From Planctomycetota bacterium (GTDB lineage Bacteria; Planctomycetota; UBA1135; GCA-002686595), in NCBI GenBank assembly GCA_012959785.1, contig DUCM01000005.1:186001-250000 (forward strand): 64,000 nucleotides of DNA, read 5' to 3'. Positions 53,061-61,261 of this stretch are shown here, piece after piece. The position numbers were made by a program, and so were the translations under genes. The notes under the pieces were generated by a model. The model saw nothing but the letters and a program-made list of their open reading frames with translations. It was not told the DNA's origin and did no database searches. The number at the start of each line of letters is the position of its first letter. Position 1 is the first letter of the stretch.

Positions 53061-54110
53061 TCAGGAGCGGCCGGCGGCGCGTTTTTTGGCGCTGCGCCTC
53101 TTCGCGCCGCCCTTGAGGCGGTGCGAGAAGCGCATCAGGTCCACGACGCGGCTGGAGTAACCCCATTCATTGTCGTACCAGCTGATGACCTTGATCATGT
53201 TGCCTTCCATCACCATGGTCGAGCCCACATCGAAGATCGAGCTGTGGGGGTTGCCGATGATGTCGGTGGAGACCAGGGGGTCCTCGTTGTATTCGAGAAT
53301 GCCCTTTAGGTCGCCGCTCTTGGCCGCGGCTTTGAAGGCGGCGTTGACCGATTCCACGGTGACTTTCTTCTTCAGGCGCGCCACGAGGTCCACCATGGAA
53401 CCGTCGGGCACCGGCACGCGCACGGCACCGCCGTCGAGTTTGCCCGCCAGGCGCGGCAAGATCTGGCCCACGGCGCGCGCGGCACCGGTAGTCGTGGGAA
53501 TGATGTTGAGCGCCGCGGCCCGCGCCCGACGCAGGTCGCTGTGGGGCAGGTCGAGGATGCGCTGGTCGTTGGTGTAGCCGTGGATGGTGGTCATCAAACC
53601 GTGCTGCAGGCCGAACTTGTCATCGAGCACTTTCACCACCGGCGCGAGGCAGTTGGTGGTGCAAGAGGCATTGGAGATGATGCGATCGCTGGCCTTGAGT
53701 GTCTTCTGGTTGACGCCCATGACGATCATGGCATCGATCGCGTCCTTGGGCGGCACGGTGAGCAGCACCTTCTTGGCACCCGCTTCGAGGTGCAGGGCGC
53801 ACTGCTCGCGGCGCGTGAAGATGCCCGTGGCTTCGACCACGAAGTCGATCTTGTTGGCCGCGTGGGCCAACTTGGCGGGATCCCGTTCGGCGGTGACCTG
53901 GATCTTCTGGCCGTTGACCGTCAGAGCCCGCTGGCTCACCCGCACTTTGCCCTGAAAGCGGCCGTGGACCGAGTCGTAGCGCAGAAGGTGGCCGAGGGTC
54001 TTAGCGTCCGTCAGATCGTTGATCGACACGACGGTGCAGCCGGGGGTGTTCTGGATGATTCGGAAGACATTGCGTCCGATGCGGCCGAAGCCGTTGATGG
54101 CGATGCGCAT
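53061..54110 (-). CDS. gap: Glyceraldehyde-3-phosphate dehydrogenase
   Basis: NAD-dependent glycolytic enzyme, 349 residues. NAD site MRIAINGFGRIGRNVFR at the start, catalytic Cys 150 in SNASCTTNCLAP, histidine segment MTTIHGYTNDQRILD, and WYDNEWGYSSRVVDL near the end. Aspartate 32 in INDLTD is consistent with NAD preference. After the usual end there is a basic tail (KGGAKRRSAKKRAAGRS) of about 16 residues. The ATG at 54110 is the natural start; the open frame further upstream is proline-rich and not homologous. First gene of gap-pgk-rpe-accD. Confidence 0.97.
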   Translation of the reverse strand: MRIAINGFGRIGRNVFRIIQNTPGCTVVSINDLTDAKTLGHLLRYDSVHGRFQGKVRVSQRALTVNGQKIQVTAERDPAKLAHAANKIDFVVEATGIFTRREQCALHLEAGAKKVLLTVPPKDAIDAMIVMGVNQKTLKASDRIISNASCTTNCLAPVVKVLDDKFGLQHGLMTTIHGYTNDQRILDLPHSDLRRARAAALNIIPTTTGAARAVGQILPRLAGKLDGGAVRVPVPDGSMVDLVARLKKKVTVESVNAAFKAAAKSGDLKGILEYNEDPLVSTDIIGNPHSSIFDVGSTMVMEGNMIKVISWYDNEWGYSSRVVDLMRFSHRLKGGAKRRSAKKRAAGRS

Positions 54111-54358
54111 GGCCTGTATGAGGGCTCTTTGGGTTGGGGGTTGAGAGGGCTCTGGGGCCCCTTCCCGTGGCTGGCCTGTCGCTGCCCGGAGGGCCGGTCG
54201 CGGGACCGGTTTCAGGGGCGAGAGGGCAAGCCTTGGGAGCGGGATGTGCAGGCTCTGGTTACGGGATGAGAGGGGGAGGGGCGGAAGCTCGGGGCCTGCC
54301 GCCAAACAAGTGGCCCGAAGCCGGACCACCGGAAATGTTTCCCTCCTTTGCGGCGGCG

Positions 54359-54387
54359 AGGGTAGGCAAAGCGACCGAAGGGTTCAA
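54359..54387 (-). promoter_or_regulatory. Candidate promoter of gap-pgk-rpe-accD
   Basis: On the minus strand TTGAAC (54387-54382), 17-bp spacer, TACCCT (54364-54359), about 250 bp before the gap ATG. It lies in the 279-bp divergent spacer 54111-54389, otherwise empty of genes as far as I can see. Confidence 0.3.
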
Positions 54388-54389
54388 TT

Positions 54390-56075
54390 GTGACTGCCCC
54401 CCATGGAGATCGCCGCACCGGCGGCCCGCCGCCCCTGGCGCCAGCCAAGCGCCCAGCCGGACGCCTGGCCCACAAGGCTCAGCTACCCGCAAACTCGCTG
54501 ACCTTCCCCCGGGATCTCGCCAGCGGAACACCTCTGCGCTGGGCACGACTGGCCCGCCGGGCTGATCTGGACCCCGAGGAGCCCCTGGTGGTGGCCCTCT
54601 CCGGCGGTGCCGATTCGGTCTTCCTTCTGCATTTGATCGCTGCCGCCCTGGACAGGCCCAAGATCTGGGCTGTCCATGTGGATCACGGCCTGCGGGGCGC
54701 CGAATCCCGCGCCGATGCGGACTTCTGCGCCCGTCTGGCCGCCAGTTTGTCGATCCCCTTCCGGCGCGTGCGGGTCGAATTGGATGCCGCTGCCCCCGAT
54801 CTCGAACGCCGTGCCCGCGAGGCGCGCTACGGCGCCCTGGCCGCAACGGCTCGTGAGGTTGGCGTGGCTACGGTCGCCACCGGCCACCACGCCGACGACG
54901 CCCTCGAAACCCTCATGATGCGCTGGATGCGAGGCACCGAACTCTCGGGCCTGGCCGGGCTCAAGCGTCGCACTCGCGTTGGTGCGGCCCTGGGCGCCCA
55001 GGCCGCTGACGCCCCCGTGGATATCGTGCGGCCTCTTCTCGATCTGCGCCAGGGTGAAATCCGGGCCGAGCTCCGCCAGGCGGGCATCCCCTGGCGCGAG
55101 GATTCGTCCAACCAGAGCCAGCGCTTCACGCGCAACCGCATTCGCAATCAGTGGCTGCCTGAGATCGAGCGGGCCTGCGGCAGTGAGGCCCTCGACAATC
55201 TGCACGCTTTCCATGCGGCCATCGAGGTCTTCGAGAACGAGCTCGCCGGGCATACGGCCCACATCCACTGGCGCCCACCCTCCCACGCAGCAGCCAGTCG
55301 CAGCCGAGACACCGTGCACCTCGGCGGAGTTCTGGAACGACGGCGACTCGTGGGCCTCTCCCCGCCCCTCTTGCGGCGCACGCTCTGGCGCTTGGTCTCC
55401 GAAGGATGCGGCGCCGCGCCCTCGCGGCCACTCCTCGATCACATCGCCTACGACCTGGACTTCGGCCGTTGCAGCCGCCACTCCCTGCCCCGTGGCTGGA
55501 GCCTACAATTGCGTTCGGACCTCCTGCACCTCTCGCCGCCGGCGGTGATCCTGCCAACCCCCACACCCGAAGGCCGAGGCGACGACCAGCAACTCTGCCT
55601 ACCCTTCCAGGAAGTCTGCCCCCTGCCCCACGGGGAAGGCACCCGCGGCGTGCGCCTTGCGTTGCCTGGCGCCGTGCAACTCGGCGACGGCCGTTGGGTC
55701 AGCGCCGAAACTGTCGAGCTCTCGCCGGGTAGCTGCGTGCCTCGCTCGGCGGTGGAAATTGAGCTCGAGGCGCCCCCCGAGGGCACCGAACTCTGGGTGC
55801 GCTTGCCTCGCCCCGGGGATCGCTTCCACGGCCTCGGCGCCCCCGGATCGCGGCCCTTGCGGCGCTTCCTGGCCGACGCGGGCATTCCCCGTCTGGATCG
55901 GGCTCGGGTGCCCCTTGTGTTCTTCGGTGATGAGCTCGCCTGGGTGGTGGGCGTACGGCCCTGCCAGCGCTATCGCGTTTCGGCCCATACCGAGCAGCGC
56001 CTGCGACTCAGGCTCCACGATGGAGCGCCAAAAGCCCCGAACCTCGCCAGCTCTGGCTCCGGCCAGCTGATCTGA
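54390..56075 (+). CDS. tilS: tRNA(Ile)-lysidine synthase
   Basis: Modifies C34 of tRNA-Ile to lysidine, changing its decoding from AUG to AUA. 561 residues. PP-loop ATP site VALSGGADSVFLL (71-76), then VHVDHGLRGAESRADADFC, EARYGALAATA, ATGHHADDALET, and LDLRQGEIRAEL. A TilS C-terminal domain closes the protein (LWVRLPRPGDRFHGLG, RRFLADAGIPRLDRARVPLVF, YRVSAHTEQ). The GTG at 54390 gives about 50 extra residues before homology, so the true start may be further in. It is divergent from gap and 59 bp before yggS. Confidence 0.93.
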   Translation: MTAPHGDRRTGGPPPLAPAKRPAGRLAHKAQLPANSLTFPRDLASGTPLRWARLARRADLDPEEPLVVALSGGADSVFLLHLIAAALDRPKIWAVHVDHGLRGAESRADADFCARLAASLSIPFRRVRVELDAAAPDLERRAREARYGALAATAREVGVATVATGHHADDALETLMMRWMRGTELSGLAGLKRRTRVGAALGAQAADAPVDIVRPLLDLRQGEIRAELRQAGIPWREDSSNQSQRFTRNRIRNQWLPEIERACGSEALDNLHAFHAAIEVFENELAGHTAHIHWRPPSHAAASRSRDTVHLGGVLERRRLVGLSPPLLRRTLWRLVSEGCGAAPSRPLLDHIAYDLDFGRCSRHSLPRGWSLQLRSDLLHLSPPAVILPTPTPEGRGDDQQLCLPFQEVCPLPHGEGTRGVRLALPGAVQLGDGRWVSAETVELSPGSCVPRSAVEIELEAPPEGTELWVRLPRPGDRFHGLGAPGSRPLRRFLADAGIPRLDRARVPLVFFGDELAWVVGVRPCQRYRVSAHTEQRLRLRLHDGAPKAPNLASSGSGQLI

Positions 56076-56134
56076 AGCGCGACCTGCGGTGACTTCCAGG
56101 GCCATCCTGGGTAGGCTGGGTGGGCACTCGCCCC

Positions 56135-56923
56135 ATGTCCCCCACGCCCGCTCCATCCCGCCCTGCGCCTGCATCCGTGACCACCACTCTGGCAAGCAAT
56201 CTGCGCCAAGTCCGGGCGGACCTCCAGGAGGCCACCAGCGATGCTGGTCGCTCGCCAGAGTGCGTTGAGCTCATCGCCGTGGTCAAGCAGGTCACGGCCC
56301 AGGCCGCCCTGGACCTGGCCGCCCTCGGCTGCCTGCGTCTGGCCGAAAACCGCCTGGCAGGGCTCCTGGAAAAACGCGCTCGCTTCGCTGCCGAAGGCGT
56401 GCAGGTCGAGTGGCATTTCATCGGTCACATCCAGCGCAACAAGGCCCGGCGGATCGTGCAAAACGCCGCGGTGCTGCACTCGGTAGACTCCGAGCGCCTG
56501 TTGCTGAGCCTGGATCGCATCGCCGCCGAGGAGCAACTCCAGCCGCGCATCTTTCTCGAGGTCAAACTCGCAGATGAAACGGAGAAGCACGGCTTGGCCC
56601 CGGATCAACTCGAATCGGCCGTGCGCCTCGCGGGTAGCCTGGCGCACCTCGACTTGACTGGCCTGATGTGCATGGCCCCGCGGCTGCGGCCCGGAGCGGA
56701 CGACCAGCACGCCGCCCAAGATTGCTTTCGACAACTTGCGCAGCTTGCCGCAGGTCTCGCTCGAAAGGCCGAGCTCAAACAGGCCTTCAGCGATGGTGCT
56801 GTCAAACTTTCCATGGGCATGAGTGGCGACTTCGGGACCGCCGTGGCCGAGGGCAGCCACCTGTGCCGGGTGGGCAGCGCTCTCTTCCGCGGCCTCGACC
56901 AACTCAAGGTTCCCCGGCCATGA
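56135..56923 (+). CDS. yggS: YggS/PLPBP-type pyridoxal phosphate homeostasis protein
   Basis: PLP-binding protein without known catalytic activity, involved in vitamin B6 and amino acid homeostasis. 262 residues. PLP lysine 51 in LIAVVKQVTAQAAL, then AENRLAG, EWHFIGHIQRNKARRIV, LEVKLADETEKHGL, GLMCMAP, and the phosphate-binding KLSMGMSGDFGTAVAEGS with CRVGSALF. About 20 Pro/Ala-rich residues precede the family start. The ATG at 56135 is preferred. The stop overlaps the kinase start by 4 nt, an uncommon partner. Confidence 0.93.
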   Translation: MSPTPAPSRPAPASVTTTLASNLRQVRADLQEATSDAGRSPECVELIAVVKQVTAQAALDLAALGCLRLAENRLAGLLEKRARFAAEGVQVEWHFIGHIQRNKARRIVQNAAVLHSVDSERLLLSLDRIAAEEQLQPRIFLEVKLADETEKHGLAPDQLESAVRLAGSLAHLDLTGLMCMAPRLRPGADDQHAAQDCFRQLAQLAAGLARKAELKQAFSDGAVKLSMGMSGDFGTAVAEGSHLCRVGSALFRGLDQLKVPRP

Positions 56924-59763
56924 GTTCCGAGTCCAAAATCAGAATCGAGGTTGTCGGCAGCAAGGCACCTCCCACCGAGCTGCCCCAGGAAGGCATGCTG
57001 GTCCTGGGATCCTCCCCCACCAAGGCTGGCCTGCGTCTCGAAGGTCAGGGGCTTGCCGAAGTCCACTGCGCCATCGGCCGCACCAAGGCCGGGGACTGGG
57101 CCATCAAAGACCTCGGTTCCGAATACGGCACCCTCTTGAATGGCAAGCGCGTTTCCCAGGCGCGACTGAAGGCCGGCGACGAGTTGCTCCTGGGTTCGGT
57201 GCGACTCTTGGTGCGCTCATCGGGCGAGCAGGCCGGCCGAGTTGCCATCCCCACCCCCGCTCCCGCCGCGCCCGCGGCTCCCAAGAAAAAGCCCGCCGCC
57301 CCTCACGGCCGCACGCCCAACATCAAGGGCTACCGCATCATCGAACGCCTCGGCGCGGGAGCCATGGGTGAGGTCTTCCTGGCCGTCCAGGAGAGCCTCG
57401 ACCGCGAGGTGGCCTTGAAGGTGCTCTCCCTCAAGCTCGAAGCCGACACCCAGTTCGTGGCCAGTTTCCAGGCCGAAGCCCGGGCCGCCGCCGCTCTCAA
57501 TCACCCCAATGTGGTCACGGTCCATGATGTGGGGGAGCAGGACGGCGTGCACTTCTTGACCATGGAATACATGGACCGCGGTTCACTCGAAGACCGCGTA
57601 GCCAGCGGGGGCCCTCTGCACTGGAAGGTGGCTCTCGAAGCCTTGATCCATGCGGCCAGCGGCCTGGTCTACGCCGAATCCCGTGGCATCGTGCACCGCG
57701 ACATCAAGCCCGACAACTTGATGCAAAACCACACCGGCACCACCAAGATCGCCGACCTGGGCTTGGCCCTGCGAGAGAGCGATGCCGGAGGCTCGGGCAG
57801 CAGCAAGATTTTTGGCACCCCGCACTTCATCTCCCCCGAACAGGTGCGCGGCGAAAAGGCCGATTGCCGCTCGGACCTCTACTCCTTGGGGGCCACCGCC
57901 TTCCGCTTGCTCAGCGGCCACACGCCCTTCGAAGGCGAGAGCACTCGCGAAATCCTGCGCGCCAAACTGGCCGACGAGGCCTCCTCCCTCGACCACTTTG
58001 CTCTCGATATCCCTTCGGGCTTGGTGCAGGTGGTGCAGCGCCTCCTGCGCCGTGAACCCGGCGAGCGCTACCCCTCGGCTGCGGCCCTTTTGAAGGTTCT
58101 GGAGGGCCTTTCGAGCAGCCCCGAAGCGGCGGCCGTCGGTGCACCGCCGCCCACGCCCAAGCTTCCCCGCTGGGCCCTGCCCACGACCCTCGCGCTGGTG
58201 GCGGTGGCCTTGATCTCGCTCTTCACCGGCGGCGATGGGGGCAACCGGAACGACTCGGCCGCGGGCGGAGCGTCTGGGGACATTCTCGGCGACCCCGCAG
58301 ATCCGAAGGAACAGCCCGCGGAGCTTGCCGACGGGGATGGCCCCGCGAGCAACGCCCAAGAACAAAGCCCCGGTGGGAATGACAACCAGGAGCGCATGTT
58401 CGAGATGCAGGCCGAGAACGAGTTCCTCAAGCTGGGCCAGCGCGACCTCGGCAAGGCCGCCCGCCGCGATCGCCTGCGGGAGTTGGCCAGCCGCTTCCTG
58501 GGCACCACCGCCGCCAGCCAAGCCCTGGCCCAAGCCGACCAACTCGACGCCGAGGTTCTGTCCGAGAACCGGGCCCAACTGGAACACGACAGCAAGCTCG
58601 GAGCCATCCTGGGCGCCCTGCGCACGGCGGCAGACCTCGCTGCCACGCCGCACTACCCGGGCCGAGCTTTGCGGGCCATGTACGCTGTCCCGGGCCAGGA
58701 TCCATTCGCTAACGATTCCGCCTTCGTGGCTGCGCGTAACAACCTCGAAGACGCAGTCGTGGCTTTGGCCCTCGCCGCCGTCAAAGCAGGTCTCGAACGC
58801 TGCGATGCCGCCGAAGCCCAGGGCCAGTTCGATCTGTCGGCGAGCATCCTGGGCGAATTGATCGCACTCACCGACCTGCCCGATTTCAGTGAGCGCCGCC
58901 CCCCCGCGGGCAGCCTGGATCTGGTGGCCAAGCGCTCCCAGTTGCGAGCCCGCAAGGAAAGCCTTGGCGCCGCCCGCGAGCGCTTTGTCGTTTCCCAGCG
59001 CCTGAGGGATGTGCGCATGGTGGCCCGCAGTCTGCTCGGCGACGGGGGCCTGCGCGGCCAACTCTCGCGCCTCGACCTCAGAGGCGCCGCCACGCATGTC
59101 CATGAGCTAGGCCGAGCCCTGCAAACCCCCGAGCGACAAGCCTGGGCAGCTACTCTGGCCGCCGACCTCGAACTCGCCGCCGGTGCCTTCGAAATCCTGC
59201 ACGGAAACTGGAATCGTTGGCGCCGCAAGAAGGTCCCCGACCCCCGGGACCAGCGCGGCACCCAACGCGAGGCCCTGGCCGCTAGCGCCGAGGGCCTGCG
59301 GCTCAGCGTCCACGGCAAAACCCAGGAGGTTCCCTGGAGCGCTTACGCCAACCGCTCGGCGCTACTCCATGCCGTCTTCAGCGGCCGCCTCGAGCGCGCT
59401 TTCCTGCCCGCCGAAGAGCGGGCCATCGCCGCTGTGATGCGCTTCTGCGCCATCTCTGAAACCGTCCACAACGCTTCCGAAATGTTCGCTGAACAGGGTT
59501 CGGCGGTCTTTACGAAGAACGAAGCCAAGGACCTACCCATGGCCATCGAGCGGGCCCTCGAGTGGGAACACGATGAGGAGCGTCGCGCTAGCTTGAGGGC
59601 TGAGCTGAAAGCGGCCCGGATCCTCGCCGAGGCTCTGCAAGCCGGCAGCGAGGGCCGCTGGCCCACGGCGGTCAGCACCCTCGAAGACCTGCTCGAAAAC
59701 CACGCCGAGACCCTGCTCGTGCTGCTCGCATCCGACGGCTCCCTGAAGAGCGGCTCCGATTGA
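56920..59763 (+). CDS. FHA-domain Ser/Thr protein kinase, membrane-anchored
   Basis: 947 residues. Residues 1-100 form an FHA domain (AEVHCAIGR, DLGSEYGTLLNGKRVS) that binds phosphothreonine peptides. After a Pro/Ala linker comes a eukaryotic-type kinase (about 138-400): glycine loop GAGAMGEVFLA (145-155), Lys 167 in ALKVL, catalytic HRDIKPDN (Asp 261), DLG (279-281) and SPEQ, all intact, so it should be active. A membrane helix at about 418-435 places the remaining 510 residues outside the cytoplasm. That tail is helical, Ala/Leu/Glu-rich, and not recognised. The ATGA overlap with yggS indicates coupling. Confidence 0.9.
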   Translation: MSSESKIRIEVVGSKAPPTELPQEGMLVLGSSPTKAGLRLEGQGLAEVHCAIGRTKAGDWAIKDLGSEYGTLLNGKRVSQARLKAGDELLLGSVRLLVRSSGEQAGRVAIPTPAPAAPAAPKKKPAAPHGRTPNIKGYRIIERLGAGAMGEVFLAVQESLDREVALKVLSLKLEADTQFVASFQAEARAAAALNHPNVVTVHDVGEQDGVHFLTMEYMDRGSLEDRVASGGPLHWKVALEALIHAASGLVYAESRGIVHRDIKPDNLMQNHTGTTKIADLGLALRESDAGGSGSSKIFGTPHFISPEQVRGEKADCRSDLYSLGATAFRLLSGHTPFEGESTREILRAKLADEASSLDHFALDIPSGLVQVVQRLLRREPGERYPSAAALLKVLEGLSSSPEAAAVGAPPPTPKLPRWALPTTLALVAVALISLFTGGDGGNRNDSAAGGASGDILGDPADPKEQPAELADGDGPASNAQEQSPGGNDNQERMFEMQAENEFLKLGQRDLGKAARRDRLRELASRFLGTTAASQALAQADQLDAEVLSENRAQLEHDSKLGAILGALRTAADLAATPHYPGRALRAMYAVPGQDPFANDSAFVAARNNLEDAVVALALAAVKAGLERCDAAEAQGQFDLSASILGELIALTDLPDFSERRPPAGSLDLVAKRSQLRARKESLGAARERFVVSQRLRDVRMVARSLLGDGGLRGQLSRLDLRGAATHVHELGRALQTPERQAWAATLAADLELAAGAFEILHGNWNRWRRKKVPDPRDQRGTQREALAASAEGLRLSVHGKTQEVPWSAYANRSALLHAVFSGRLERAFLPAEERAIAAVMRFCAISETVHNASEMFAEQGSAVFTKNEAKDLPMAIERALEWEHDEERRASLRAELKAARILAEALQAGSEGRWPTAVSTLEDLLENHAETLLVLLASDGSLKSGSD

Positions 59764-59803
59764 GTGGTTCCCTCCGCCTGCGCCTCCCGCTCCCCCCCAA
59801 AGC

Positions 59804-60664
59804 ATGACCAATAGCCCCCTCGACGAAGCGGTTTACGCCGCCTCCAAGGAACTACGCGGGCGCGGCGCCCCGGATCCCGAAGTCCTGTTCTTCATGGGCA
59901 CGGGGCTCGGCCTCTTGCCCGCCAGCCTCGCGGCCACCTGGAGCCTGTCCCTCGAGGGCATCTCCGGCGTGCCGGCCGCCTGGCGCGGCGCGACCCTGGT
60001 GGCGGGCGAAGCAGCCGGTGCGACCTTTTGGTTCCTCGAGGACAGTCCCGGCGAGCTCTCGCGGAGCGGCAACCCGCGGGACGAGCCCGCCTGGGCAAGA
60101 TCCTTTCCAGTCTGGTTGGCCGCCTGCTCGGGAGCCACGATCTGCGTATACACCTCAGCTGGCCGGCGACTGGCCGGCGCCGCGAAATCTCCCCTGGCGC
60201 CTCTGGCCCTGGGCAAGGATCACATCAACCTCTCGGGGGAAACGCCCCTCTTGGCCCTGGGCGAATCGCGTCTGGGAGCCCTCTTCCCCGATCAAAGCAC
60301 CCTGCACCATGAGGGACTGAGGCGCATGGCCCACGGCCGCGCCGCTGCCCAGGGAATTGAGACCTGCGAAGCGGTACTGGCCTGCAGTGCCGGGCCCGCC
60401 ATGGAAACTCCCGCCGAGGCCGAATTCTTCGCCCGCGCGGGCGCGGAAGTAGTGGTGCAGGATCTCGCCGGCCCCTTGATCGCCGCGGCCCACTCGGGAC
60501 TGGCCGCCCTCTCGGTTGTGGCCCTGCTCGACCCGCAGGGTGAGTCCCTCGTCGAGAGCCTGCTCGAAGGCGCCGAGGCCCTGGCGCCGGCCCTGGAGGA
60601 GTTGCTCGTGGCCCTTGTCCCTGACTTGGCCGTCGTGGCCCTGGAATTGCGCGAAGACTTTTGA
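59804..60664 (+). CDS. Purine nucleoside phosphorylase homologue with altered active site
   Basis: 286 residues with the fold and order of trimeric PNP: VLFFMGTGLGLLPASLA, KDHINLSGETPLLALGE, and GPAMETPAEAEFFARAGAEVV. In known PNPs this family splits purine nucleosides with phosphate. Here several key residues are missing: the PGH histidine (PAAW), the R-F-H-x-Y-E-G phosphate loop, the TNAAGG motif (YTSAGRRL), the VGMST methionine (VVQDL), and the late base-binding asparagine (VVALLD). The protein may be a non-catalytic relative. It is coupled to purN by TTGA, suggesting a role in purine metabolism. Confidence 0.75.
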   Translation: MTNSPLDEAVYAASKELRGRGAPDPEVLFFMGTGLGLLPASLAATWSLSLEGISGVPAAWRGATLVAGEAAGATFWFLEDSPGELSRSGNPRDEPAWARSFPVWLAACSGATICVYTSAGRRLAGAAKSPLAPLALGKDHINLSGETPLLALGESRLGALFPDQSTLHHEGLRRMAHGRAAAQGIETCEAVLACSAGPAMETPAEAEFFARAGAEVVVQDLAGPLIAAAHSGLAALSVVALLDPQGESLVESLLEGAEALAPALEELLVALVPDLAVVALELREDF

Positions 60665-61251
60665 GCTCCGAGCAGCCCCGAATCGCGGTCCTGCTCTCCG
60701 GGGGCGGGCGCTCGCTCGAAAACCTCGCGGAGTGCGTGGAGCGCGGTGAACTCGCCGTGAATCTGGCCCTGGTAATCGCCAGCCGGCCCGATGCTTTTGG
60801 ACTGACCCGCGCCGAGAGACTCGGCCTTGCGCGCCTCGTCCTGGACCCCGCCCGAGAGCTTTCGCCCGAGGCATTCAGCCACGAAGTCTTTGCGGCCGTG
60901 GAGGCAGCTGGTTGCAGCTTGGTGGTCCTGGCTGGCTTTTTGCGGTTCCTGCCCATCCCCCGCGCCTGGGAAGGACGGGTGATCAACATCCATCCTTCGC
61001 TCCTGCCGGCCTTTGGCGGCAAGGGCTGCTACGGCAGGCGCGTGCATGCGGCCGTTCTCGAACGGGGCGTCGAATTCACAGGTTGCACCGTGCACTACGC
61101 TGACAACGAATACGACCATGGCCAGATCCTCTTGCAGCGTTGCGTCCCCGTGCTGCAAGAGGACGACGAAGAGAGCCTCGCCGCGCGGGTCTTCGAGGAG
61201 GAAAAACTGGCCCTGCCCGAAGCCATCCGGCGCCACCTGGCCCGGGACTGA
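60661..61251 (+). CDS. purN: Phosphoribosylglycinamide formyltransferase
   Basis: Third step of purine synthesis, transferring a formyl group from 10-formyltetrahydrofolate to GAR. 196 residues. IAVLLSGGGRSLENLAE at the start, LVVLAGFLRFLP, catalytic Asn and His in VINIHPSLLPAF, GCTVHYADNEYDHGQIL with the catalytic Asp. The start is the TTG at 60661 overlapping the previous stop (TTGA), giving S-S-E-Q-P-R-I as the next residues. The end is 10 bp from the stop of the convergent YprB-like gene. Confidence 0.95.
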   Translation: MSSEQPRIAVLLSGGGRSLENLAECVERGELAVNLALVIASRPDAFGLTRAERLGLARLVLDPARELSPEAFSHEVFAAVEAAGCSLVVLAGFLRFLPIPRAWEGRVINIHPSLLPAFGGKGCYGRRVHAAVLERGVEFTGCTVHYADNEYDHGQILLQRCVPVLQEDDEESLAARVFEEEKLALPEAIRRHLARD

Positions 61252-61261
61252 GCGCCGCTGC

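Noticed and set aside
53061..54329. N-terminally extended GAPDH starting at 54329
   Set aside because: The extra 73 residues are Pro/Leu/Arg-rich and not homologous; the family N-terminus MRIAINGFGRIG begins exactly at the ATG at 54110.
57583..59103. Minus-strand open frame (506 codons) inside the FHA-kinase gene
   Set aside because: Gly/Ala/Gln-rich antisense shadow; the kinase frame on the plus strand is continuous with clear motifs.
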